Origin: Neobacillus sp. DY30
GTDB taxonomy: Bacteria; Bacillota; Bacilli; Bacillales; Cytobacillaceae
Assembly (NCBI RefSeq): GCF_030123065.1
Contig: NZ_CP126093.1
Coordinates: 2,608,001 to 2,672,000, forward strand
Reading direction: 5' to 3'
DNA length: 64,000 nucleotides
Within the stretch, counting starts at the first letter, position 1; every line of letters starts with the position of its first letter. Positions 17,701-24,765 of the stretch are shown here, in pieces. Under the pieces are notes generated by a model. It was not told the origin of the DNA. It saw only the letters and a list, made by a program, of their open reading frames with translations, and did no database searches. The position numbers and the translations under genes are program-made.

Positions 17701-18970
17701 AGGGGAATGTATTCAGGTCACGTTATCGAATCAACTGCCGCTGGATCCCCCAGAAAATCAAGCGGAACCTTCATTATTAATGGCTGATCAAGTAAATTGG
17801 AAGAATTCTAATCGTGTATCATTGCACCCGCAGATGGTGCAATATGATATGCAGGGGTCTGACGGTGCGACAATTGGCTATAACTATGACCAAACCATTG
17901 GTCCGGGTGAAAAAATTACCTACAAATGGTATGCAGATAAAGAATATGGTGGAACCATTCTTTATGACTATGGGGATATCCGCAGTCATCGCCTTCATGG
18001 TGCGTACGGTTCGCTTATCATCGAACCTAAGGGATCAAAATACCGTGACCCAAAAACCGGTGAGGAAATATTGTCAGGTGCACGAGCAGACATTATTGTT
18101 CCGCAAACGCCTGATTTTAGAGAACAGGTGTTAATGTTTTCCGATGGTCTTTATACCATAGGCAAGGATGGAAGTATTCCAACGCCAAGTGCCGCCAACC
18201 TTGATCTGGAGGATCGTGGAGAAAAAGGCATCAATTACAGCTCTGAGCCGTTCAAACATCGATTAGCAGCTAACCCAGATAAATCTCTTATTTTTAGTAC
18301 CATCATCCATGGAGATCCGTCAACACCGGTACCGGAGGCTTATGTAGGTGACCCCATCCGGTTAAGGGTAATGCAGACAGCTGACCGCTCAAGAGGGAGT
18401 GTATTTACTCTTCATAGTCATCGCTGGCGTTACCAATGGACAGATCCTAATTCAAAGCTTGTTTCCAGCCAAGGCTCTCTTACACCAGGTGAAACCTTGG
18501 ATATTATCCCTGTACAACACGACGGTCTCATGAATCAAGTGGGAGATTATGTATATCGGGAAATGAAGTTAAGAAGATATTTGGAAGGCGGTTTATGGGG
18601 AATGCTTCGTATTCATAATCAGCCAAAATATCAACTGCAGACCTTGCCTGACCGGCGTCCACAAGAGCCATTTAATCTGAGTGGAGTACTATCAGTAGAC
18701 AAGAAGATTATTAGCTTCCAATGGAGAGCTAATGTTAACCCAAATATTGTTGGCTTTAATTTTTATCGGACCACATCAACAGCAAGAGGATACCAACGGA
18801 TAAATGGCAGTATCATTCGCTCACTATCCTATACAGTGCCAGTAAGTCCAACTAGCCCTAATTATTATTACACTGTTACCGCAGTGGATAAGTATGGAAA
18901 CGAATCATTATATGCAAAACCTATATTAGTAGATACAGCCTTAAAAAGATCCGCCATTGCGCCTAAATAA
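14705..18970 (+). CDS. Giant six-cupredoxin multicopper oxidase with FN3 tail
   Basis: About 1,421 residues from TTG 14705 (AAAGGGG upstream). A signal peptide or anchor (about 5-30) is followed by three homologous modules starting near residues 105, 545 and 935, each of two cupredoxin domains, then an FN3-like domain (about 1315-1410). Copper ligands survive only in domain 2 (H415, H418, H420; H469, C470, H471, H475, M480) and domain 3 (H639, H641, H684, H686), enough for one type 1 site and one trinuclear cluster. The matching places in other domains are lost (YNGSD, SSQ, YDYGD, YREM). An insert at about 330-346 repeats PHEEG. It would oxidise a metal ion or organic substrate outside the cell. 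The size and six domains recall ceruloplasmin and the Mn(II) oxidase MnxG, but no mnxE/F-like gene is near. Confidence 0.88.
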   Translation: MQKKSYFLLVSFLILFSIVSLTVVFLVHSSELKHALAMDKARPLTVVQNNEKLSSSGKNIVKTANRTQSIKSQTNGTTSSIDDSNEAIIQTKAAQTKTASVSLASLDMPNEKCLKGASVRNFTITAFQIDMVYNKFGDHDPKAKIYALKEDEERIRSAVAENPGIPVKEIQPLALRANKGDCIQVTFSNQLSEKASIHIEGVGYDVRGSDGTQAGYNPDSTAAPYTEIKYTWNAVDEGTFFFYNGSDLTYFTDPSGGKGTMGDGLFGALIVEPKDATWTDPVTGEELTSGLYADIHLPDQPDFREYTLFFHDGISAQFGTPPPPGTPEEEEPHEEGPHEEGPHAEDPNEKELYAVNYRAEPMDERLKNAMGEDGKDPTMFYSSWVFGDPATPITKSYVGDPVRYRVIGANSDENHVFHLHGHRWKSDTKKTNTVDSDTLNIGDTQTAELAFGAGYDKDNTGAPGDYLWHCHLFPHYIEGMWGLMRVYDKAQPDLLPLPDRKAPTSPTEQNPGFPNYIPGKLGKRAPKPPDPELRPATEPEKAALGALVPGAPNFDRCPKDAPIRKYDIVGIQTEIIYNNEGDRDKEGRMYVLAEDEQKVLSGELRPRPLAIRANQGDCVEVTLENHLFNAKEPNALSIHIHFVAYDPLGSDGTSVGWNYNQGTETGEKIRYRWYADEEGSILFHDHMSAGEKGFHGTFGTLIVEPKGSRWLDPKTGKEIRSGTEAMIVHPENEDFREQVLIYHDFARLWDKNGSLLPLETDPSNILHAHGYAAVNYSNAPFFRRNHADPAYVFSSWVHGDPQTPIIQSYPGDPIKIRLIQGAHETQHNFNVHGLSWKRESGVEDSELTSTQTIGMSEQFTMDIQPNPVGVKQRDYLWSSQPIEDLWSGLWGFVRVWGEKTPLLQKLPDRPQLTAAVVPWKVNQMKKNGKQPPKALSPGNPCLPGAMVRKFEITAFMKDIVYNKYGDHDPFGIMFSLTKDYLDIKNGKKATEPLVIRANEGECIQVTLSNQLPLDPPENQAEPSLLMADQVNWKNSNRVSLHPQMVQYDMQGSDGATIGYNYDQTIGPGEKITYKWYADKEYGGTILYDYGDIRSHRLHGAYGSLIIEPKGSKYRDPKTGEEILSGARADIIVPQTPDFREQVLMFSDGLYTIGKDGSIPTPSAANLDLEDRGEKGINYSSEPFKHRLAANPDKSLIFSTIIHGDPSTPVPEAYVGDPIRLRVMQTADRSRGSVFTLHSHRWRYQWTDPNSKLVSSQGSLTPGETLDIIPVQHDGLMNQVGDYVYREMKLRRYLEGGLWGMLRIHNQPKYQLQTLPDRRPQEPFNLSGVLSVDKKIISFQWRANVNPNIVGFNFYRTTSTARGYQRINGSIIRSLSYTVPVSPTSPNYYYTVTAVDKYGNESLYAKPILVDTALKRSAIAPK

Positions 18971-18989
18971 TAGTAGATGTGATTCATAG

Positions 18990-19027
18990 GATGGAGGGGG
19001 AGAACGCTCGCTACCTCCATCTTTTTA
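18990..19027 (+). terminator. Terminator of the multicopper oxidase gene
   Basis: GATGGAGG (18990-18997) and CCTCCATC (19014-19021), then TTTTTAG. A separate AT hairpin, AATAAATAG/CTATTTATT (19066-19089), lies in the leader of the next gene. Confidence 0.85.
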
Positions 19028-19194
19028 GTTGTTTTTTTCTAGTAAAATAACACTATGTGTCGGTTAATAAATAGGTCTATCTATTTATTATATGGAATAA
19101 AATTGAAAGAAAAAAAGGAAAGGGGTAGTAGGAATGAAGTCATAAAGTTTACTAGTTTTTCGACTGTGCAAAAAATAAAAAAGGTGGGTTGTGG

Positions 19195-21069
19195 ATGTTA
19201 CCAAGAGGCAGTAGAAGGAAGAAAAAGAAAGCATTACCCATGAAAAGCGTTTTCCTTTTGGTTATTACAGCAGTGTTAATAATTAGCAGCGGCATATGGG
19301 GAGATAACGGGGCAAAAGCGGAATACGTGGTACCAATAAATCAGATTCCAAAACTTACAAAGGTTGGTCCTATCGGGGAATATGGTTATCCTGTATGGTA
19401 TAAGGATTCAAAAGGTAAACGGCTGGAACTTTGTGTAGATGCAACGGATCGATTATGTGGTTTTGTTGCCGGGGAATTTGCAGAAGGTCCCCTGTCAGTT
19501 GAGAATGGTAATTTTCATGAAGAAGCTTTTTATCAGTTGGCTGGCACTGAAATTACTATGCCTTCGGGTGGGGACGCTGTTGCAACCTTCGCTCTTGAAG
19601 CAGCATGGGCAAATGAAATTGTCCAGGATGGAGACCAAATTGTATTTGGCAGGGTTCGGTTTCGAATAGACGATTTACAAATTGGTAAAGAATACATCAT
19701 CTCTCATCCGTACGGTGTCGATAAAATTACTGCTACTCCTGCGGATCCGGATGAAACTGGAGCAAATGACCCTGGTGAAATAAGATTCGTTGAAGATATT
19801 GGGATAAATGGCGGTTTCGAAGGGGCTAAGACAAGCCGGATTGGAACTTTCCTAGAATGGGATACCGGAGCACCTCCAGGATATGTGGGAGACCCCGACA
19901 TTGAACATAAAATAAAGAATGGATATTTTAATGGTACAGAGGAACAAAACTATTTTAGAATTCAAGGGCCAGGTATAGGAAGCGATGGTACTTGTGGACC
20001 AGACTGTATCCAGACGGATTTATTCAGTCTAATGGGGAAAGAAGCAACAACTGCTGGTGTTGATGTCATCAGAGCTACATACAGCCAGGATATCGCAGGT
20101 GAAGGTACGATTGATGTGTTCGCCTCTACAGAGGAAGATGCACAATATACAATTGATGTTACTGGTGACGGAATGAGCGCGGTAACAATGAAGGGGACAA
20201 CAGGACAATATTTTGGCCGTATTCCATTTACTGGAGATATACCTGCAGCAGTCATCGTCACGAATAGATCTGATAATCCGATTAGTACCAAAAAGATGAA
20301 ACCTGTCGACCACATTATAGGAACTGCAAAATATGACACAAATTCAGATAACCTATATATTACCGCTTCATCCAGCGATCAATTGAATAAACCGGCATTA
20401 ACTGCAGAAGGATTTGGGGAGATCCCAGCCTCCGGAACACTTGTAATTAATAAACCGGAAAAGATTCCGCCATTCATTACCATTACCTCCGCTAAAGGGG
20501 GTAAAGAATCACTCCCAGTCAATGTTACAGCTGACCCAGCTATCGCAAATGCAGGTCCGGCTCAAACGGTTAAACAGGGATCAGCGGTAACGCTTGATGG
20601 AAGTGCATCAACCAATGCAGCTGCCTTTAAATGGGAACAGGTTAGCGGTCCCGCGGTTTCACTGAGCGATGCAGGGGCAGCTATGCCAACGTTCACGTTC
20701 CCAAAACAGTTTATCCCTGTAAGCTTTAAATTAACAGTTACAGACGCAAAAGGTCAAAATTCAACAAATGAATCTATTGTTACGATTACACCAGCTCCTG
20801 ATAAACTGACAGTACAGCCTGTAAACTTTATACCAAGCTCAGGAACATTAAATGTATCCGGAACGAGTGATGTTTTTGGACCAGGAGTGACTATTACAAT
20901 CTCAAAAAGTAATCAACCGACTCCTCTAGGTACAGCTGTAGTGGGACCAGATGGTAAATGGTTATTCTCGAAAAGGGGATTATCATTTGCGGCAGGTGAA
21001 ACCTTAACAATCGTTTCTAGTTCTGGTGGAAAACTGAATAATGTAGCTGTCACCATACTAAACCGGTAA
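19195..21069 (+). CDS. Secreted PKD-domain protein of unknown function
   Basis: About 624 residues from ATG 19195 (AAGGTGG upstream); a second in-frame ATG at 19240 would give a more conventional signal peptide. The very basic RRKKKK stretch precedes a hydrophobic core, and likely cleavage is after AKA. Residues of about 45-370 form a domain I do not recognise, with CVDATDRLC and CGPDC cysteine pairs that could make disulfides. A PKD domain follows (AGPAQTVKQGSAVTLDGSAS, about 445-530), then a Ser/Gly-rich beta domain resembling an Ig-like fold. It lies 224 bp after the multicopper oxidase and may be its extracellular or spore-surface partner; that is inference from position. Confidence 0.72.
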   Translation: MLPRGSRRKKKKALPMKSVFLLVITAVLIISSGIWGDNGAKAEYVVPINQIPKLTKVGPIGEYGYPVWYKDSKGKRLELCVDATDRLCGFVAGEFAEGPLSVENGNFHEEAFYQLAGTEITMPSGGDAVATFALEAAWANEIVQDGDQIVFGRVRFRIDDLQIGKEYIISHPYGVDKITATPADPDETGANDPGEIRFVEDIGINGGFEGAKTSRIGTFLEWDTGAPPGYVGDPDIEHKIKNGYFNGTEEQNYFRIQGPGIGSDGTCGPDCIQTDLFSLMGKEATTAGVDVIRATYSQDIAGEGTIDVFASTEEDAQYTIDVTGDGMSAVTMKGTTGQYFGRIPFTGDIPAAVIVTNRSDNPISTKKMKPVDHIIGTAKYDTNSDNLYITASSSDQLNKPALTAEGFGEIPASGTLVINKPEKIPPFITITSAKGGKESLPVNVTADPAIANAGPAQTVKQGSAVTLDGSASTNAAAFKWEQVSGPAVSLSDAGAAMPTFTFPKQFIPVSFKLTVTDAKGQNSTNESIVTITPAPDKLTVQPVNFIPSSGTLNVSGTSDVFGPGVTITISKSNQPTPLGTAVVGPDGKWLFSKRGLSFAAGETLTIVSSSGGKLNNVAVTILNR

Positions 21070-21078
21070 AGAAGTATG

Positions 21079-21118
21079 CTGGAGAGAAACTTTATAAGTT
21101 TCTTTCCAGTTTTTTTAT
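21079..21118 (+). terminator. Terminator of the PKD protein gene
   Basis: CTGGAGAGAAACTT (21079-21092) pairs with AAGTTTCTTTCCAG (21096-21109), followed by TTTTTTTA. Confidence 0.9.
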
Positions 21119-21209
21119 TTGAAAAATAGGCGTATCCCATCCTTTTGGAAGGAACGTAAGGGGTTTTTTATTCGTCTAATGAATAAAGGATACTGGAAGG
21201 GTGGAAAAG

Positions 21210-21464
21210 ATGTTTTTCTTTGTATTATTTCTTATTGGGTTACTTATCCCGTTTTTATTTATAAAGGTTAAACCAAGCTGGATTGTTTGGGTACCATCAT
21301 TTGTGTTGTTTATAGCCGCCATTGCTTTTTATGGAAAGGCTGAGTTTTTCCCAGGTGAAGGAATGGCAGATTTGGCTGAGCGTCTGTACTTTATTATTTT
21401 TGGATTAACAGCCATTGGCTCCATAGTTGGCGGATTAATTGTTCATTTTTTAAAAAATAAATAG
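21210..21464 (+). CDS. Small three-helix membrane protein
   Basis: 84 residues from ATG 21210 (GGAAGGG upstream; GTG 21201 is in frame but too close to that site). Three hydrophobic segments at about 1-18, 22-42 and 58-78 are separated by a short acidic loop (FFPGEGMADLAE), and the tail is basic. The layout resembles small YesK-like Bacillus membrane proteins, but I cannot assign a family. It stands alone before tgl. Confidence 0.6.
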   Translation: MFFFVLFLIGLLIPFLFIKVKPSWIVWVPSFVLFIAAIAFYGKAEFFPGEGMADLAERLYFIIFGLTAIGSIVGGLIVHFLKNK

Positions 21465-21560
21465 TCTTTATTACTGTGTCAGGTCCATAACTATGGATTC
21501 TGGCCTTTTGTCTGCATGTTACTAGGAACAGAGTCATATGGTGTAAAAAGGAGGTATCAA

Positions 21561-22298
21561 ATGATTAGTTTAAATGGCCGGATTGTTAAGCCTGAGGAAC
21601 TGAGTAATGTCATAACAAGCAGCGAGGAAAAAACTATTCTAAAACAAATGGCGGCTTACCCTGTGATTTATTACTATGAATCCATACAGCAGCTGAAATT
21701 TGAATTATTATTCAGAGTAAATACAGTAAAAGCAGCAACTGCATTAGACAAAAGCGGTGCAAAATTTACAACTTTTGCTTATTCCTTTCCTAACAGAAAA
21801 TACTGGTATCGATTGCCAAATGGAGGATTTTTACTACGTGAGGGAGTGAATCCCTCAGAGGGAATCGAAGATATTGTGAAAAATGGTGAGCAATATGCCT
21901 TCGAATGTGCTACAGCGATTGCCATTGTTTTGTACATTGCCTGCCTCTATACGATTGGCCCGAGGGCTTTTAATACGTACTTTAGACGTCTATACTTAAT
22001 GGATTGGCAATTTGATGAGGATCTTCCTGTGTATCAAAAAAATGGTGAGGATTTTCTCATTGGCGACGTTTTGCATTTTAAAAACCCGGATTTTGACCCG
22101 AAGCAGCCGTGGTGGAGGGCAGAAAATGTAATCTTTTTTGGGAATGATAAATTTTATGGCCATGGAATTGGAATTAGAGATTCTAAGACCATTATAAATT
22201 TTTTAAACGGAAAGAGGAGAGAAAACGCTGACGAATCTGCATATCTCATGCGCATGATCACAAGACCAAATTATAAAACGATTATCTTGCTGCGGTAA
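21561..22298 (+). CDS. tgl: Spore coat protein-glutamine gamma-glutamyltransferase
   Basis: 245 residues from ATG 21561 (AAGGAGG upstream), the same length as B. subtilis Tgl; an earlier in-frame start at 21516 has no ribosome binding site. The active-site Cys lies in YAFECATAIAIV at about residue 116, and the downstream NPDFDPKQPWWRAENVIFFGNDKFYGHGIGI carries the conserved acid and His region, quoted here only to locate it. Tgl makes epsilon-(gamma-glutamyl)lysine crosslinks between coat proteins such as GerQ late in sporulation. It appears to be monocistronic and would be expected in the mother cell. Confidence 0.95.
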   Translation: MISLNGRIVKPEELSNVITSSEEKTILKQMAAYPVIYYYESIQQLKFELLFRVNTVKAATALDKSGAKFTTFAYSFPNRKYWYRLPNGGFLLREGVNPSEGIEDIVKNGEQYAFECATAIAIVLYIACLYTIGPRAFNTYFRRLYLMDWQFDEDLPVYQKNGEDFLIGDVLHFKNPDFDPKQPWWRAENVIFFGNDKFYGHGIGIRDSKTIINFLNGKRRENADESAYLMRMITRPNYKTIILLR

Positions 22299-22304
22299 AT
22301 AATA

Positions 22305-22330
22305 AGGAGCCTCCCTTTAAGGAGGCTCCT
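22305..22330. terminator. Stem-loop between tgl and a small minus-strand gene
   Basis: A perfect 10-bp stem, AGGAGCCTCC and GGAGGCTCCT, with a CTTTAA loop. Neither side has a good T-tract, so termination may be weak. Confidence 0.65.
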
Positions 22331-22338
22331 CCTATATA

Positions 22339-22515
22339 TCAAGCGTGTATTCTTCCGTCAAAATCTGCGCTCAGCCGTTTACAAATTAGGTGGTCCAGCT
22401 CACGCCGTTTTTCAACTTCCATTCTCACATTTAATTTTCGTTTGTAAACTTCATAACATACTCCGTGTGCACTTAGCAAACCCTTTTCCATTTCATTTGT
22501 ATACTTCAATTTCAA
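22339..22515 (-). CDS. Small basic protein, start codon uncertain
   Basis: A reading frame of 58 codons from TTG 22515 to TGA 22339, ending LICKRLSADFDGRIHA and rich in Lys, Arg and Glu (VRMEVEKRRELDHL), predicted helical. The strong GGAGGGA (22537-22531) is 16 nt from this TTG, but only 7 nt from an in-frame ATC at 22524, so the true start may be non-canonical. No family is recognised. The ribosome binding site, helical composition and position between terminator-like hairpins favour a real gene. Confidence 0.45.
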   Translation of the reverse strand: MKLKYTNEMEKGLLSAHGVCYEVYKRKLNVRMEVEKRRELDHLICKRLSADFDGRIHA

Positions 22516-22740
22516 ATAATGGATAATGAATCCCTCCGGTTTTTACCGTTAAATCACGGCTTTATTGTTATTACAGTACCATCATAGCACTGCAAGTTTT
22601 TGCTTACAAAGTCGAAAAAACGGCATATGGCCGGCTCAACTATCTTGACAAGGAAAGTCGTGGAAATAACTCTTATATCCTTAAAATTAAAGCCATATCC
22701 TTCCATTATGAGCTTGTAATGTAAGTAACCTAATAAAAGA

Positions 22741-22771
22741 AAGCCCATTGCATCAGCGGCAATGGGCTTTC
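22741..22771 (-). terminator. Terminator of the 53-residue minus-strand gene
   Basis: AAAGCCCATTGC and GCAATGGGCTTT, a perfect 12-bp stem with a 7-nt loop. On the minus strand it is followed by TTTCTTTTATT. Between 22531 and 22741 I see no convincing gene. Confidence 0.85.
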
Positions 22772-22782
22772 TAGATCTTTTT

Positions 22783-22944
22783 TTAGTTCATTGATTTATC
22801 TAACATGAAATCAGCTTTTGGCAATGTAATAATCTTGCCGCCAATTTGCACGTGTACGGTATCGTTGAAAATGGCTTTTACAATTCCCTTTAGTGAAACG
22901 CTTGAGTTAATTGAAATATCTTTTTTATCAGATTGATTTGCCAT
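22783..22944 (-). CDS. 53-residue protein, possibly DUF2187-like
   Basis: Starts at ATG 22944 with GGAAGGTG upstream and ends just before its terminator. After a polar N-terminus (MANQSDKKDIS) the sequence reads like a small beta barrel (SVSLKGIVKAIFNDTVHVQIGG, positions 15-36). This resembles the short DUF2187/YkvS-type proteins of Bacillus, whose function is unknown; the assignment is from pattern only. It is too short for many gene finders but has a proper start, stop and terminator. Confidence 0.65.
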   Translation of the reverse strand: MANQSDKKDISINSSVSLKGIVKAIFNDTVHVQIGGKIITLPKADFMLDKSMN

Positions 22945-23045
22945 TACAATTCAACACCTTCCAAAGTTAATTATAGAATATTATATATGAATAAAAACAA
23001 AAAAAGCGAGTAAAAAGTTTCGAAAAGGCTAAAAATAAATAATTT

Positions 23046-23105
23046 GTTCATGTTATTTACAATCAATGCCAAGGGGTGTGAACATCAATTGAAAATAACA
23101 TGAAC
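23046..23105. repeat. Long inverted repeat upstream of the TetR gene
   Basis: GTTCATGTTATTT (23046-23058 region) and AAATAACATGAAC (23093-23105) are perfect inverse complements about 35 nt apart. The right arm runs into the first TetR-like operator. Confidence 0.6.
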
Positions 23106-23188
23106 TATAGTTCAAGTATTACATGATTAAGAGAATCTGTCAATGGAAACATGAACTAGGGTTCAATATTTGTGAATTGTGGTATAAT
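23101..23188 (+). promoter_or_regulatory. Autoregulated TetR promoter with two operators
   Basis: TGAACTATAGTTCA (23101-23114) is a perfect palindrome and TGAACTAGGGTTCA (23152-23165) is its near copy 51 bp downstream, centre to centre. A TATAAT box (23183-23188) follows the second site, which therefore overlaps the expected -35 region. This is the usual arrangement for an autorepressed TetR gene, and the 51-bp spacing puts both sites on nearly the same DNA face. Confidence 0.75.
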
Positions 23189-23206
23189 AGGGATGAGGTG
23201 AGAAAA

Positions 23207-23863
23207 ATGTCAGACCGTGAAGACCAGCTGGTTGGTGAATTTCCATTGATCCCTAAACAGGAACGTGCCCAGCAAAAAAGAGATTTGTTGTTAAAAAGTG
23301 GTCATGAATTGTTTATCTTAAAAGGATACGAGCATACAACTGCAAAAGAAATCGCAGCACATGCCGGGGTAGCGACTGGTACTTTCTATCGGTATTTTTC
23401 GGATAAACGACAGCTATTAATGTCTCTGTTAGAGAATCAGATTGAGATGTTAATGCCGCCCGAACCAAATTGGGGTGTTAAAGATCCAGAAAGCACTCTG
23501 GCTTCTCTATTAGAGGCACATGATAGCCGTATTAAGGAGATGGGAATGCAGCGGCTGCTTCCTGAATTGTTGGCGAAGGATACAGAATTTGCTGAGGTCT
23601 TGGCTGCGGCAAAGCGAAAGATATTTACTAGAATTCTTTCAGGTTTAACAAAGGCATATGAGAAAGGTCTTACTTGGAAAGATTTAGATTTAAATACCGT
23701 TACATGGTCGTTGATGACGTTGGCAGAGCAAGCACCCGATAAAATGAAACAATGTGGGAATGTGACAGATTATCGTGAAGTTGCCAAAGTAATTTGCCGG
23801 TTAATTTTTCCACCAGAAGAAATTAAAAAATTACAATCTGTTGACACGGAAGTAGAGCAATAA
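23207..23863 (+). CDS. TetR-family transcriptional regulator
   Basis: 218 residues from ATG 23207 (GATGAGGTGAG upstream); the frame is open to 23123, but that part contains the promoter. The N-terminal helix-turn-helix is clear (HTTAKEIAAHAGVATGTFYRYF, about 43-64, followed by SDKRQLL). The C-terminal ligand domain is not diagnostic. It probably represses itself through the two TGAACTA-RGTTCA sites. No divergent target gene is present, so its targets are unknown; alarmone synthesis or membrane/lipid functions are possible. Confidence 0.88.
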   Translation: MSDREDQLVGEFPLIPKQERAQQKRDLLLKSGHELFILKGYEHTTAKEIAAHAGVATGTFYRYFSDKRQLLMSLLENQIEMLMPPEPNWGVKDPESTLASLLEAHDSRIKEMGMQRLLPELLAKDTEFAEVLAAAKRKIFTRILSGLTKAYEKGLTWKDLDLNTVTWSLMTLAEQAPDKMKQCGNVTDYREVAKVICRLIFPPEEIKKLQSVDTEVEQ

Positions 23864-23889
23864 ACGTTGAAAGGGAGTAACCGCCGGGA

Positions 23890-24627
23890 ATGGAAAAGAC
23901 CTTAGATTTAAAAAATTTAAAAGCAATTAAAATTGAACTTACTCGTTTTATGATGGCCTATAAATTCGCCCTTGATGAAATGACAACAAAGATAAATATA
24001 CTTAAAGATGAATTTAATTATTTTCATGATTATAATCCAATAGAACATGTCAAATCGCGATTAAAATCACCCGAGAGCATTTTTAAAAAAGTCCAAAGAA
24101 AAGAATGTGATTTTACCTTAGAGAGTATTAAATCTACTATTAAAGATATTGCTGGGATAAGGATTACCTGCTCATTTATTTCGGATATTTATGAGATTAG
24201 CAGGATGATTGCGAATCAAAAAGATGTCCGAATTATTGAATACAAGGATTATATAAAAAATCCAAAACCAAATGGTTATCAAAGTCTGCATATGATTGTG
24301 GAAATTCCGATTTTTATGTCTGACCGTGAGGAACGAATCATGGTAGAAATCCAAATTCGTACCATTGCAATGGATTTCTGGGCAAGCCTAGAGCATAAAA
24401 TCTATTATAAATATAATAAGGAAATTCCTCAAAAAATGCTGGATGAATTAAAATCCACTGCAGAAATGGCAGGGCTTTTAGACCGGAAAATGGAGACGCT
24501 GCATAGAGAAATGGATAGAATGAAGAAAGATGATGAAGCTAGTGAGCTCCTTCTGCCATTTGGAGACAGAAACAACAAACTTAAATCTTTAGAGTATTTT
24601 ATTGAAGAAAAACTGGGGATTAAATAG
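23890..24627 (+). CDS. ywaC: Small alarmone synthetase, YwaC/RelP-type
   Basis: 245 residues, synthetase domain only (no hydrolase, TGS or ACT domains). Signature elements are HDYNPIEHVKSRLKS, DIAGIRITCSF, NPKPNGYQSLHMIVE and the EIQIRTIAMDFWASLEHK motif, all as in YwaC of B. subtilis. Such enzymes make pppGpp, ppGpp or pGpp from ATP and GTP/GDP/GMP. In B. subtilis ywaC responds to cell-envelope stress. It lies 26 bp after the TetR gene, which suggests cotranscription; that is an unusual link between alarmone synthesis and a TetR regulator. The tail is about 30 residues longer than in YwaC. Confidence 0.9.
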   Translation: MEKTLDLKNLKAIKIELTRFMMAYKFALDEMTTKINILKDEFNYFHDYNPIEHVKSRLKSPESIFKKVQRKECDFTLESIKSTIKDIAGIRITCSFISDIYEISRMIANQKDVRIIEYKDYIKNPKPNGYQSLHMIVEIPIFMSDREERIMVEIQIRTIAMDFWASLEHKIYYKYNKEIPQKMLDELKSTAEMAGLLDRKMETLHREMDRMKKDDEASELLLPFGDRNNKLKSLEYFIEEKLGIK

Positions 24628-24632
24628 GAAGG

Positions 24633-24668
24633 AAAGCTTATTACTTTTTTTGGTAATAGGCTTTTTTT
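24633..24668 (+). terminator. Terminator after the alarmone synthetase gene
   Basis: AAAGCTTATTAC (24633-24644) and GTAATAGGCTTT (24652-24663) with one or two wobble positions, followed by TTTTTT. Confidence 0.85.
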
Positions 24669-24765
24669 ATGTAAGAAGTTCTAACAAAGTATTCAAAAAA
24701 TTCTTTATTTTTATAAACAAGCTGTTATATAATAGGTATTAGAAAAGGAGAAAAGGGGGATTTAC

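Noticed and set aside
14705..18970. Firm naming of the giant oxidase as MnxG
   Set aside because: Size and domain number fit, but no mnxE/mnxF neighbours were seen and I cannot run an alignment.
19055..19243. 62-residue plus-strand frame before the PKD gene
   Set aside because: It overlaps the leader hairpin and the true start of the next gene in another frame and lacks a good ribosome binding site.
22554..22748. 64-residue minus-strand open frame
   Set aside because: Its start lies inside the terminator hairpin at 22741-22771, there is no ribosome binding site, and the composition is not protein-like.
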